Part shown: one piece after another, positions 32,595 through 40,214 of the stretch
Position numbering within the stretch: the stretch's first letter is position 1
Layout of the letters: every line of letters starts with the position of its first letter
Source: Flagellimonas aurea
GTDB lineage: Bacteria > Bacteroidota > Bacteroidia > Flavobacteriales > Flavobacteriaceae
Assembly (NCBI RefSeq): GCF_017313785.1
Contig: NZ_JAFLNL010000009.1
Location: 1 to 64,000, forward strand
DNA length: 64,000 nucleotides
Direction of reading: 5' to 3'
Position numbers and translations under genes: made by a program
Notes under the pieces: model-generated
Seen by the model: the letters and a program-made list of their open reading frames with translations, nothing else
The model's database searches: none
What the model was told of the DNA's origin: nothing

Positions 32595-33059
32595 CTAAAA
32601 CTGGTATCTAAGCCCTAGGGCTATATCCAGGTCAAGGTCGTCCGAGTAATCATCGTTGAAACCAATTTCCGGTCTCATATCCAACGAAATCAACAAAGGA
32701 ATTTCAAAATCGTATTCAATACCTATATCACCGGCGATCAAGGCAAATGCACCGTCGTTTTCACCAGCGTCAAAAGACCCAACACCACCACCGGCACCTA
32801 CGTACCAATGGAATCCACCATCAATGGGCATTACCCATTGATAAAGACCTACCAGTTTAAAGGCTTCTACATTATCGGAATCTCTCCAACCAAGATCGAA
32901 CTCCAATCTGTTGTTCTCTTGCAAGTAACGTTGGTAGGAGATTTCCCCACCAAAACCGTCATTGTCACCAACTCTTATACCCAATGCGTTCTTGGATATA
33001 CTTTGGGCACTAAGTGCTGTTGTTCCGATTAAAAATAGAAATAAAATTGCGTTTTTCAT
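32595..33059 (-). CDS. Small outer-membrane beta-barrel protein
   Basis: The 154-residue protein has a signal peptide ending near TTALSAQ (1-19) and then alternating amphipathic strands rich in Gly and aromatics (GFGGEISYQRYL, LVGLYQWVMPI, FHWYVGAGGGVG), ending LGLRYQF with the terminal aromatic typical of OMP substrates of the BAM complex. It has about eight strands, resembling OmpW/OmpA-like small barrels. The ATG at 33059 is chosen because it gives the signal peptide. The role is probably structural or protective; no partner gene is near. Confidence 0.8.
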   Translation of the reverse strand: MKNAILFLFLIGTTALSAQSISKNALGIRVGDNDGFGGEISYQRYLQENNRLEFDLGWRDSDNVEAFKLVGLYQWVMPIDGGFHWYVGAGGGVGSFDAGENDGAFALIAGDIGIEYDFEIPLLISLDMRPEIGFNDDYSDDLDLDIALGLRYQF

Positions 33060-33147
33060 GATAGTTTTATTTTGAGACAAAGGTAATTCTGTCCCAGAAT
33101 CTGCTTATCTCAAATAAATTAATGATTGATTCAAATAAACAGGGAAA

Positions 33148-34569
33148 TCAGATGATCGGCTTGAAGAATTTGAAAAGACCTTCAAGAAATCTTAGCCATA
33201 TTGTTCTGTTTTGATAGCGTTCCAATGTGACCAAATCCGCTTTTTCACATAGTTTTTCGAACTCGCCGATCATTTCTGTGGTGATTTCCTTGTTGTAGAT
33301 AAGGATGTTCGTCTCATAATTGAGCTCAAAACTCCGAATGTCAAAATTCCCGGATCCGATGGATACAAGATCATCGTCCACTATCATGATCTTGCTATGG
33401 GAAAAGTCGTCCCGGAAATAAATTTTGACCCCTACTTCCAATAATTCCTCAAAGTGGGAGAGCATGGCAAATTTAGCAGCCTGCGAATCGGATTTTTTGG
33501 GGACCAACAAACGTATTTCCACACCTTCCATGGCCACGATCTTCAAGTTCTCCAAAAAAGCCTCTCCGGGAACAAAATAGGGATTGGCTATACGAATGGA
33601 TTCTTGGGCCTGGTTCATCATGCCGAGGTACTGCTGCATTATGGTGGGATGCTTTGAATCCGGTCCTCCGGCCACTAGCTGTGCATTCACGTTGCCTGCT
33701 TTTTGCTGTTCGGTGAGGTAATCGTCGATATGAAAATCCTCCTTGTTGCTCGCAAAAAAATAATCCTTCAAAAAAATGAGATGTAGATCATTAACTATGG
33801 GGCCTTCTAGTCTTAGGTGGATATCCTTCCATTTGCCCAGCTCATTTTTCCGACTTATATATTTATCGGATACATTTACCCCACCGGTAAAGGCAATTTT
33901 GTTATCGATGATCACGATTTTGCGATGGTTCCTAAAATTTAGTGAGAACAACAGATTTGTTAACCGTATCGGCATTATGGGATATATCTTCACCCCGATA
34001 TCCTCAAACTCTTTCCTGGGCCGTCCACGTAGTTTGTAGCTTCCAAGGGAGTCGTAGATGATTCGAACTTCTACGCCTTCCCGTATTTTTCTTTTAAAAA
34101 GCTCCAGCATTTTGTCCAGTAGGTAGCCTCTTTCCAAAATATAATATTGAACGTGGATGAACTTTTCTGCTTTCTCCATCGCCTTGAATAGGACATTGAA
34201 GGTTTCGCCCCCATCTTGGAGCGCGGTTATGGAGTTCCCTTTTTTTGCCGTGCTGTCGGAATTGGTCTCGATCAATCTATTGAGCCGCTCTTTTCTGATG
34301 TCATCATCAAAATGGGTCAAGAATTTTTCTTGGGCGGAAATCTTGGGGTGGGTGTACTTATTTCTTTTGTCGAACTCTTTGGTATTGAAGAACTTGAACT
34401 TTCGGCGGTTCATACCAAATAGATAATAGAGCGCCGCACCCAAATAAGGAAGAAAAATAATGGCAAGCGCCCAACTTATGGATCTTGATGGCCTCCTGCC
34501 ATGGTAGATGATGGCTCCAATGGACCAAACGGAGGTAAGAATGTAGATTACGGTTAGAGCGGTCTTCAC
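33148..34569 (-). CDS. cls: Cardiolipin synthase (two HKD motifs)
   Basis: The 473-residue protein has two N-terminal membrane helices (about 3-22 and 34-53) and two phospholipase-D domains. The first has HVQYYILERG and NHRKIVIIDN (HxK and Asp) and the second FSHSKIMIVDDDLVSIGSGN. It condenses two phosphatidylglycerol molecules, or PG with PE, into cardiolipin at the inner membrane. Length and layout are those of ClsA-type enzymes. It follows a small acidic lipoprotein gene and a DUF1328 gene on the same strand, with a terminator between them. Confidence 0.93.
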   Translation of the reverse strand: MKTALTVIYILTSVWSIGAIIYHGRRPSRSISWALAIIFLPYLGAALYYLFGMNRRKFKFFNTKEFDKRNKYTHPKISAQEKFLTHFDDDIRKERLNRLIETNSDSTAKKGNSITALQDGGETFNVLFKAMEKAEKFIHVQYYILERGYLLDKMLELFKRKIREGVEVRIIYDSLGSYKLRGRPRKEFEDIGVKIYPIMPIRLTNLLFSLNFRNHRKIVIIDNKIAFTGGVNVSDKYISRKNELGKWKDIHLRLEGPIVNDLHLIFLKDYFFASNKEDFHIDDYLTEQQKAGNVNAQLVAGGPDSKHPTIMQQYLGMMNQAQESIRIANPYFVPGEAFLENLKIVAMEGVEIRLLVPKKSDSQAAKFAMLSHFEELLEVGVKIYFRDDFSHSKIMIVDDDLVSIGSGNFDIRSFELNYETNILIYNKEITTEMIGEFEKLCEKADLVTLERYQNRTIWLRFLEGLFKFFKPII

Positions 34570-34652
34570 AGCTAATGGTGGTGTTTGTTTCTCCTAAGGT
34601 ATAACGAAATGAATTTACTGCTCCTGTCTTTTGCCGTAAACTTGTGTCAATC

Positions 34653-34685
34653 AAAAAAACTCTGGCTGTGGTGCCAGAGTTTTTA
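34653..34685. terminator. Bidirectional-looking terminator
   Basis: ACTCTGGC (34659-34666) and GCCAGAGT (34673-34680) form a stem with a 6-base loop, flanked by seven A residues and five T residues, so it can work on either strand. It ends the minus-strand lipoprotein transcript starting at 34916 and insulates cls. Confidence 0.85.
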
Positions 34686-34706
34686 CAGTGTGTGCCAATG
34701 GTTATT

Positions 34707-34916
34707 CTATTGAGGGCTGTCGTCCGTAGCGTCCTCTACTTCGTCTTCAACGTCTTCGGCCGCATCCTCGATACCATCACCTACATCTTCAGCTGCATCT
34801 TCTACTTCTTCGATGGCTTCTTCGGCCTTGTCTTCATTTGTTTCTCTGCAACTCGTCATACTCAAGGTAAGCGCCATTGCCATAAAAATTGCGAATAAAC
34901 TTATTGATTTTCTCAT
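34707..34916 (-). CDS. Small highly acidic lipoprotein
   Basis: The 69-residue precursor has a signal peptide with lipobox-like LSMTSC (Cys23). The mature part of about 47 residues is nearly all Glu, Asp, Ala and Val in a repeating pattern (EDAAEDV, DGIEDAAEDVEDEVEDA), likely an amphipathic acidic helix or a disordered brush. Similar tiny lipoproteins occur widely in Bacteroidota next to stress genes. It follows DUF1328 by 47 bp. Possible roles are metal or water binding at the envelope. The function is unknown. Confidence 0.75.
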   Translation of the reverse strand: MRKSISLFAIFMAMALTLSMTSCRETNEDKAEEAIEEVEDAAEDVGDGIEDAAEDVEDEVEDATDDSPQ

Positions 34917-34963
34917 GGGTTCTATATTTAAGGGTTAATGATTTTATTTGTGTTTCTAGCTTT

Positions 34964-35125
34964 TTATAATCTTTTTCTTCCTGAAATCAACGATATGATA
35001 AACAGAACAATAAATATGAAAAATAGAATCTTGGCTATACTTGCTGCACCTGCAGCGATTCCACCAAAACCGAATACACCGGCTATAATGGCCAAGATGA
35101 TAAAGATGATTGTCCAACGTAACAT
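34964..35125 (-). CDS. DUF1328 small membrane protein (YtjA-like)
   Basis: The minus-strand frame starts at ATG 35125 and encodes 53 residues: [20 protein letters not shown], then [20 protein letters not shown], then [13 protein letters not shown]. This matches the DUF1328/YtjA pattern, two hydrophobic segments split by the [14 protein letters not shown] motif. It probably sits in the inner membrane and is often stress-induced. A plus-strand frame over the same DNA is its shadow. It heads the short unit with the acidic lipoprotein. Confidence 0.9.
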   Translation of the reverse strand: MLRWTIIFIILAIIAGVFGFGGIAAGAASIAKILFFIFIVLFIISLISGRKRL

Positions 35126-35282
35126 AATAGTAGTGTTTTTAAGTTAGTGTCCGATTATCCTTTAATCGGTACATTACAAATGTCGTTTACTTTTCTCCCG
35201 AAGCTTGCCGTTTTCCGATTATATGTTAACTCAAAAAAATGGAATCTTAATATATTGATGCATAATGGTTTGCATCTATTTT

Positions 35283-35966
35283 TCAGGAAAACAGGGAATC
35301 TATCTGATAATTTGACGTCAAGTTTTTTAGAAAGAATTCGTTGGAAATATGTTTGGCCTTCAACTTGGTGTTATGCGGCCTTTCAATGATTTCTTTTAGG
35401 CTTTCCATGTCATGGCCATCGTTCAGCCAAACCGATACTTTTTCCTTTGGAACAATAATGGGGGCAAGGTTGCTGATGTTGTGGTAGTTCGAAACAAAAG
35501 TGTCGGTTTTGCCTACCATCAGTGCGGCGCATAAAAATCCATCGTTCAACGTATTGTATGTGCCCGCCAAGTAGAACGGCTTTTCAGATTCTTGATGGAT
35601 ATAATAGCTACAGGTATTGCCGTTGTCCAACAAATGGGTGTAAAATCCGGTGACAATGATCACACAACGCCGTTCTTTAAAGGAATCCTTCATCCAAGAA
35701 ACGTTTTCCAATTCATCCAGTTGCACGTTCAAAGTATTGGCATTGTCTTGGAAAATGTGCCAATCTTCTTTAAAATCCTGCGGCATAAGGCCCCAGATGG
35801 CAAATGTTATCTCATTTTGGTTTTCCATTGTCACCACGCTTATGTTGGTCTCATTAAAACCGTTGATTAATGGGTTGGGAGTGTATAAATTTGGATATCT
35901 GAAGGGAATTCCAAACTCCTTTTCTATCTCTCTTGTGCTAGCTTCATTTGAAAGTTTGTAAATCAT
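35283..35966 (-). CDS. SRAP (YedK/HMCES)-fold protein with lost active site
   Basis: The 227-residue protein aligns with SOS-response-associated peptidase family members through FAIWGLMPQDFK, FKERRCVIIVTGFYT, KPFYLAGTY and LAPIIVPKEKVSVWL. Active members crosslink to abasic DNA through Cys2, helped by an Asn/Arg motif, a Glu in GFYEW and a His before RMP. Here residue 2 is Ile, the Glu is Thr110, the His is Ser165, and the NAR motif reads NTL. No upstream start restores a Cys2. It is therefore a non-catalytic relative, perhaps a DNA-binding or regulatory paralogue. It lies divergent from an AraC regulator. Confidence 0.8.
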   Translation of the reverse strand: MIYKLSNEASTREIEKEFGIPFRYPNLYTPNPLINGFNETNISVVTMENQNEITFAIWGLMPQDFKEDWHIFQDNANTLNVQLDELENVSWMKDSFKERRCVIIVTGFYTHLLDNGNTCSYYIHQESEKPFYLAGTYNTLNDGFLCAALMVGKTDTFVSNYHNISNLAPIIVPKEKVSVWLNDGHDMESLKEIIERPHNTKLKAKHISNEFFLKNLTSNYQIDSLFS

Positions 35967-36145
35967 AATCTTCTATAATATGACCCCAAGTAAGCAAAAG
36001 AAGCTCGGAAAGGTTGACGCAAATAATTTTAATCGTGTTTCTTTTGATATATGTAATTAGGGTACCGACCTTGTACAAAGGCCAACAAAGAGTATATTTA
36101 TAGGATTTAGACCCAATAATCAAACAAAAGTCAGTTGTAGACCTA

Positions 36146-37183
36146 ATGATCAAAATTAAAGTAAAGGCCCAGGATACTGCGGAATCTGTAGAGCAGATAA
36201 AAAATGTTTTAGGAGGAGCTATCGAAGAACAGTGGGGGCAGCACCAGTTGAAAGTTTCCAATGACAAGGCAAAAGGCACTATAAGTTTTATAACTTTTGA
36301 CTGGGGCGTGAGCTTGTTGGAGTTGGACATTACCTTTTTTGATGAGGTTTTGATAGAAGTGGACACGTCTGACTTTAATCCGATCAGCTTCTATTATTGT
36401 TTGGAGGGCTATTGCGGGCACAAGTTCGGGTACCAGCCAGAAGAAAAGATTAAGATTATGGAGCAGTTCCAGTCCGTTATTCTTACCAATCGCGATGGTG
36501 GGATCACTGATAGATACTTTCCCACGGATGTGAAAATTTCCCAAACCGTGATACAGGTGCGCAGAAAACCATTTTTGCGCAAAAGATTGAACCAGGGGGA
36601 AGAACTCAATAAAAAGCTGTACGAAGTATTTTTGGATACCGACCACGAAAAGGTTTTTGCCTACTACGGATCCTATAACCTAAAAATGGCCGAGGTGGTA
36701 ACGGCCATAAAAAAGGTGAATACCAAGGGGATGATCCGCATTATGATGATCGAGGGACTGGTGTACCAAATCCTATCCATGCATATGATCCAGCACAACA
36801 AAGAGGTGTTGGACAAAAGGCCGCAGACCAGTCTGCTGAAAAGGGAATTAAAGGTGGTTCGCAACTATGCCAAAAAGATAGAAAAGAACATTGCCAAGGA
36901 TTTTTCGTTGGAGGACATTTCTGCCGAGACCGGGCTTACCCAGGCCAAACTACAGGAAGGCTTTAAACTGCTCTACAACAAAACGGTGACCGAATATATT
37001 AGGCATGCCCGTTTGGAACTGGCCAGAAACTACATTGCCACCACCGAAATGAACATCTCCGAAGTCGTCTACTCCATCGGGTTTACGAGCCGGAGTTATT
37101 TTTCCAAGATCTTTAAGGAGAAATTTGGGTTGAGCCCCAGTGAATTCAAGAACAGTAAAAAAAGCGCCCAAGTGGGGGGCTAA
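36146..37183 (+). CDS. AraC-family transcription regulator
   Basis: The 345-residue protein has an unrecognised N-terminal sensor-like region (1-235) and a C-terminal pair of helix-turn-helix motifs (about 250-340): DISAETGLTQAKLQEGFKLL, YIRHARLELARNYI and SEVVYSIGFTSRSYFSKIFK, closing with KEKFGLSPSEFKNS. It should bind DNA as an activator or repressor. The N-terminus lacks the cupin sequence of sugar-binding AraC proteins. Nearest targets could be the convergent gene at 37192 or the SRAP gene across 179 bp of divergent DNA. No ligand can be inferred. Confidence 0.92.
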   Translation: MIKIKVKAQDTAESVEQIKNVLGGAIEEQWGQHQLKVSNDKAKGTISFITFDWGVSLLELDITFFDEVLIEVDTSDFNPISFYYCLEGYCGHKFGYQPEEKIKIMEQFQSVILTNRDGGITDRYFPTDVKISQTVIQVRRKPFLRKRLNQGEELNKKLYEVFLDTDHEKVFAYYGSYNLKMAEVVTAIKKVNTKGMIRIMMIEGLVYQILSMHMIQHNKEVLDKRPQTSLLKRELKVVRNYAKKIEKNIAKDFSLEDISAETGLTQAKLQEGFKLLYNKTVTEYIRHARLELARNYIATTEMNISEVVYSIGFTSRSYFSKIFKEKFGLSPSEFKNSKKSAQVGG

Positions 37184-37191
37184 CCGTTGTC

Positions 37192-37581
37192 TTATTGCCT
37201 TACGGGTTTGCCAGAAAGTAGCAGGGAGAGCTCCTTTAGGTCGCAAATGCCTTGGTAGGTATGCATAACCTCCACCCTGAGGGAAGGGTCCGGGGCATCT
37301 ATCCTAAAGGATAACATTAATTTTTCTTCATCTATCAGCAGCTTGCCGTGGTCCAAGGGGCGGGGCAAGGATAGCATTTCTATAGTATGGAACTCTTTGG
37401 TTTGCGGTAAACGGAATTGAAAGGAAAAGCTGAACACCAGATTGTCCAGTACCGTAAGTTCTGCCAAATCGCTGCAAGGTATTTTATTAAGGGTAATGCG
37501 GCTCTGCGGCCGATGCAAATGGTTCAGGAACTGTCCGTTTTGGTGATTGTGGATTTCTAGGGTTGCAAAAGTGATTTGCAA
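37192..37581 (-). CDS. Hypothetical 129-residue protein
   Basis: The sequence is soluble and beta-rich (QSRITLNKIPCSDLAELTVL, FSFSFQFRLP, LMLSFRIDA, LRVEVMHTYQGIC) with no signal peptide or helix-turn-helix motif. It ends 8 bp past the AraC stop and reads in the opposite direction. It resembles small DUF-type beta-sandwich proteins but I do not recognise it. Its start is uncertain: it opens at 37581 near the divergent XRE regulator with its palindrome at 37686. Confidence 0.5.
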   Translation of the reverse strand: MQITFATLEIHNHQNGQFLNHLHRPQSRITLNKIPCSDLAELTVLDNLVFSFSFQFRLPQTKEFHTIEMLSLPRPLDHGKLLIDEEKLMLSFRIDAPDPSLRVEVMHTYQGICDLKELSLLLSGKPVRQ

Positions 37582-37685
37582 CGGGCAGGGGAAGTTTGGT
37601 GGAGGAAGTTGTTGAAAATGGATGAAATAAGATGTGATGGCATGGTAGGTAATTTTAATGATTGGGAATCTTCAAATTTAGACAA

Positions 37686-37703
37686 AATGACGTTTACGTC
37701 ATT
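37686..37703. promoter_or_regulatory. Perfect palindrome AATGACGT-TT-ACGTCATT
   Basis: Eight-base perfect arms separated by two T residues lie 36 bp upstream of the XRE regulator start and 105 bp from the start of the divergent gene at 37581. Symmetrical sites of this size beside small XRE proteins are usually their own operators. It overlaps the position where a promoter for the regulator would be expected. Confidence 0.55.
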
Positions 37704-37738
37704 AATTTCGACACCTAAAATTTTGACATTGCTGTCGT

Positions 37739-37969
37739 ATGATGGACAACGACGACCAGAATGTTGATTTTTTGAAGGACTTAGCTAGCCGGATTAAGGG
37801 CTTGAGAGAAGCTAAAAATCTTACCCAAGAAGACGCCTACAATGATACTGGAATCCATTTTGGACGAATTGAAACTGGCAAATGGGACCCAAAGTTCAGT
37901 ACCATCAAAAGAATATCTACCTATTTTGATTTAAGTATCACCGATTTTTTTGCAGAGGGTTTTGATTAA
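37739..37969 (+). CDS. XRE-family helix-turn-helix regulator
   Basis: The 76-residue protein is a single Cro/C1-type domain: LASRIKGLREAKNLTQEDA, YNDTGIHFGRIETGKWDP, FSTIKRISTYFDLSITDFF. It lacks a separate effector domain, like toxin-antitoxin and phage-type repressors, but no toxin gene follows. Two ATG codons occur in tandem at 37739 and 37742. The palindrome at 37686-37703 is its probable operator. About 250 bp of A/T-rich DNA without visible genes follow (37970-38220). Confidence 0.88.
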   Translation: MMDNDDQNVDFLKDLASRIKGLREAKNLTQEDAYNDTGIHFGRIETGKWDPKFSTIKRISTYFDLSITDFFAEGFD

Positions 37970-38220
37970 TAATCTGAGAACTACCTATTTTAGACTTACA
38001 ATATACCAGCCTAAATTTTGAGATCATTTGGATTGAGAGCCTGATATTTCGGGGTATTTTCAATGCCATGTAAAACTATCGGCTTTGCTTTTATGCGGCA
38101 GTAATTTGGATAATATGCTTGAACAAAACTTTGTTGTCGAATAACGCTAAACCTTAACCAACAAAAATCCATAAATTAGCTAAGTAAATGAAAAACAAAA
38201 TTTTAATAGATACTTAAAGT

Positions 38221-39171
38221 GTGGATGAGGAAATTAATCCAGAATTGAAAAAACAAATTTTGGCTGAACATAAAGGTTTTGAATTAAAGGTGGCATTAGT
38301 TTTAACATTAATGTTACTCGTTGGAGCTTTTGTTTGGGATTTTCTTGACGATAATTTTACTCTAATTTTTCTAGTAATATTGGGAATTATATTTTTTGTA
38401 ATCTCTTTGAAAAACAAAAGGTTTGGTCCGTTATTTAAATTGATAGCTTTCTTTACCATTGTTCATCTGGTTGTTTTTCCAAACATTTATCTGCACCATT
38501 TAAATAATACACCAAAAGGAATTGAGTTTTACGAAAAGATTACAAAATCTGAAAAAGAAATTGCTCTTAATAATCTTCAAAAACTTTATTCTCCAAAAAA
38601 ATTAAATGAAAACAGGAGAATAATCAAAGACATTCAATTTAATAATACAAGAAAACTTGATTTTCCAATTTCTTATTTTAACAAGAATAATATTTTGGTG
38701 CTCAATAAATATTTGCTCTATAAAGGATATTTAAACTTAGACAATTCCTTAGATGATGAAATAAATTTGGCTACAATGATGATAACTCTTCCTTCTATTG
38801 AGAGTTTGAAAATCAGAGATATTATAATTGTATGTGACAGCTCGGGTGCGTTTGTGGCAAGCTTATATCATCCTTCGATAATTAATTTTATTGATGAAGA
38901 AAAACAGCTATCTGATTTTATTGAAGAAGTTGCGAATTATTCGAATGAAAGACTTGTTCAATATGAACTAGACAGAAAAAAAATTGAGCTGGAAGACCAA
39001 TTTTGGAATTATAACAAGATTTTACCTTTTGTTTTCACATCACTTTTTACTGATAATATGAAGCCAGTAAGTAGAGTTGCTCAATGGATTTTTGGAATAC
39101 ATTATGTGATAATCTTTTTTATTGTTGCAGCTTTAATAGGTATCTATCTGGGTAGAATTTTTCTCAAATAA
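38221..39171 (+). CDS. Low-GC membrane protein, unknown
   Basis: The 316-residue protein begins at GTG 38221. Three hydrophobic segments lie near residues 25-40, 45-62 and 73-88, followed by a large charged domain (KSEKEIALNNLQKLYSPKKL and on) and a C-terminal helix at about 295-314. The base composition is much poorer in G/C than the neighbours. Upstream DNA carries GCTAAA and TTAGC elements (38143-38180), like those by the VOC gene. I do not recognise the family. Transfer as a cassette or island is possible. Confidence 0.65.
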   Translation: MDEEINPELKKQILAEHKGFELKVALVLTLMLLVGAFVWDFLDDNFTLIFLVILGIIFFVISLKNKRFGPLFKLIAFFTIVHLVVFPNIYLHHLNNTPKGIEFYEKITKSEKEIALNNLQKLYSPKKLNENRRIIKDIQFNNTRKLDFPISYFNKNNILVLNKYLLYKGYLNLDNSLDDEINLATMMITLPSIESLKIRDIIIVCDSSGAFVASLYHPSIINFIDEEKQLSDFIEEVANYSNERLVQYELDRKKIELEDQFWNYNKILPFVFTSLFTDNMKPVSRVAQWIFGIHYVIIFFIVAALIGIYLGRIFLK

Positions 39172-39275
39172 CCTGCTGCTCAATTATTCATCGCTAGGAT
39201 TTATTTGATATGTTCTATTACTGTGGAATGTACTCCGTTTAAATGCAAAAAGAAACTCTTTTAAAGACTAAAAAC

Positions 39276-39309
39276 AAAAAACCCACAAACCAAGTTTGCG
39301 GGTTTTTTT
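39276..39309 (-). terminator. Terminator following tRNA-Phe
   Basis: ACCCACAAAC and GTTTGCGGGT (one mismatch) form a 10-bp stem with a three-base loop, flanked by an A-run and a T-run. On the minus strand it begins two bases after the end of the tRNA gene, so it is the tRNA terminator. It could also stop plus-strand transcription from 38221-39171. Confidence 0.85.
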
Positions 39310-39310
39310 G

Positions 39311-39383
<73 letters not shown>

Positions 39384-39485
39384 AAGCTTTGTTAAGCGGG
39401 TGCAAATATAATTTCAAAATTAGGATATACAAACAAAATCCCGAAAAAAAGGTTTTGATTTTTTTCAATTAACGACCTTTGTAGC

Positions 39486-40214
39486 ATGAATCTGGTAATC
39501 GACATCGGCAATACGTTGATCAAATACGCTGTTTTTGAGAACGGAAGTATCATCTACGACCATAGTTTCGAATCCGTATTGTTCCTTTCCAAAATAAAGG
39601 AACTGTTCGAGAAATATCCCCGGATAAACAAGGCCATACTATCCTCCGTAGGTAAATTGGACCGAAAGGAACGGGACGTAGTGGCCCTTTTTTGCAAGGT
39701 GCACGTGCTTACCAGCGATTCCAAAATGCCCTTTAAGAACAGTTATGCCACACCGCAGACCTTGGGCGTGGACCGCTTGGCACTTGCTGCCGCCGCTTAT
39801 TACCAAAACCCCCGTGGCAATACCTTGGTGATAGATGCCGGTACCTGTATCACCTACGATATGGTGAACAATGCAGGCGAATATGTGGGAGGGGCAATTT
39901 CTCCCGGCATCCGGATGAGGTACCGCGCCATGCACGAGCAAACCGCCGGTCTTCCCTTGCTGGCCCCCGACGAGCTTTTGGATTTTATCGGCAACAGTAC
40001 CGAAACGTGCATGCACAGCGGAGTTATAAACGGAGTGTCCCAAGAAGTTGATGGGGTAATCGACCAATATCGCTCTCGTTTTCAAGATTTAACAGTTATT
40101 TTAACAGGGGGAGACTCCCATTTTTTTGCCAAAAGGCTAAAAAACACCATATTTGCGAACTCCAAATTTCTCTTGGAAGGACTTAATTGCCTACTGGAAT
40201 ACAATACAAATTGA
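39486..40214 (+). CDS. coaX: Type III pantothenate kinase
   Basis: The enzyme phosphorylates pantothenate in the first step of coenzyme A synthesis. The 242-residue protein of the ASKHA fold has the phosphate-1 motif VIDIGNTLIKYAVFENG, the GVDRLALAAAAY substrate segment, and the phosphate-2 motif LVIDAGTCITYDMV, followed by YVGGAISPGIRMRYRAMHE. CoaX needs a monovalent cation and is not feedback-inhibited by CoA, as known for the family. The next gene starts at the base after its stop (TGA ATG), so it heads a co-directional run from coaX to the PpiD-like gene. Confidence 0.95.
   Translation: MNLVIDIGNTLIKYAVFENGSIIYDHSFESVLFLSKIKELFEKYPRINKAILSSVGKLDRKERDVVALFCKVHVLTSDSKMPFKNSYATPQTLGVDRLALAAAAYYQNPRGNTLVIDAGTCITYDMVNNAGEYVGGAISPGIRMRYRAMHEQTAGLPLLAPDELLDFIGNSTETCMHSGVINGVSQEVDGVIDQYRSRFQDLTVILTGGDSHFFAKRLKNTIFANSKFLLEGLNCLLEYNTN

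Noticed and set aside
34938-35147. A 69-codon plus-strand frame
   Set aside because: The minus strand encodes a clear DUF1328 protein over the same bases.
37739-37969. XRE protein as an antitoxin
   Set aside because: No toxin-like gene overlaps or follows within 250 bp, and the divergent gene has no toxin motif that I can recognise.
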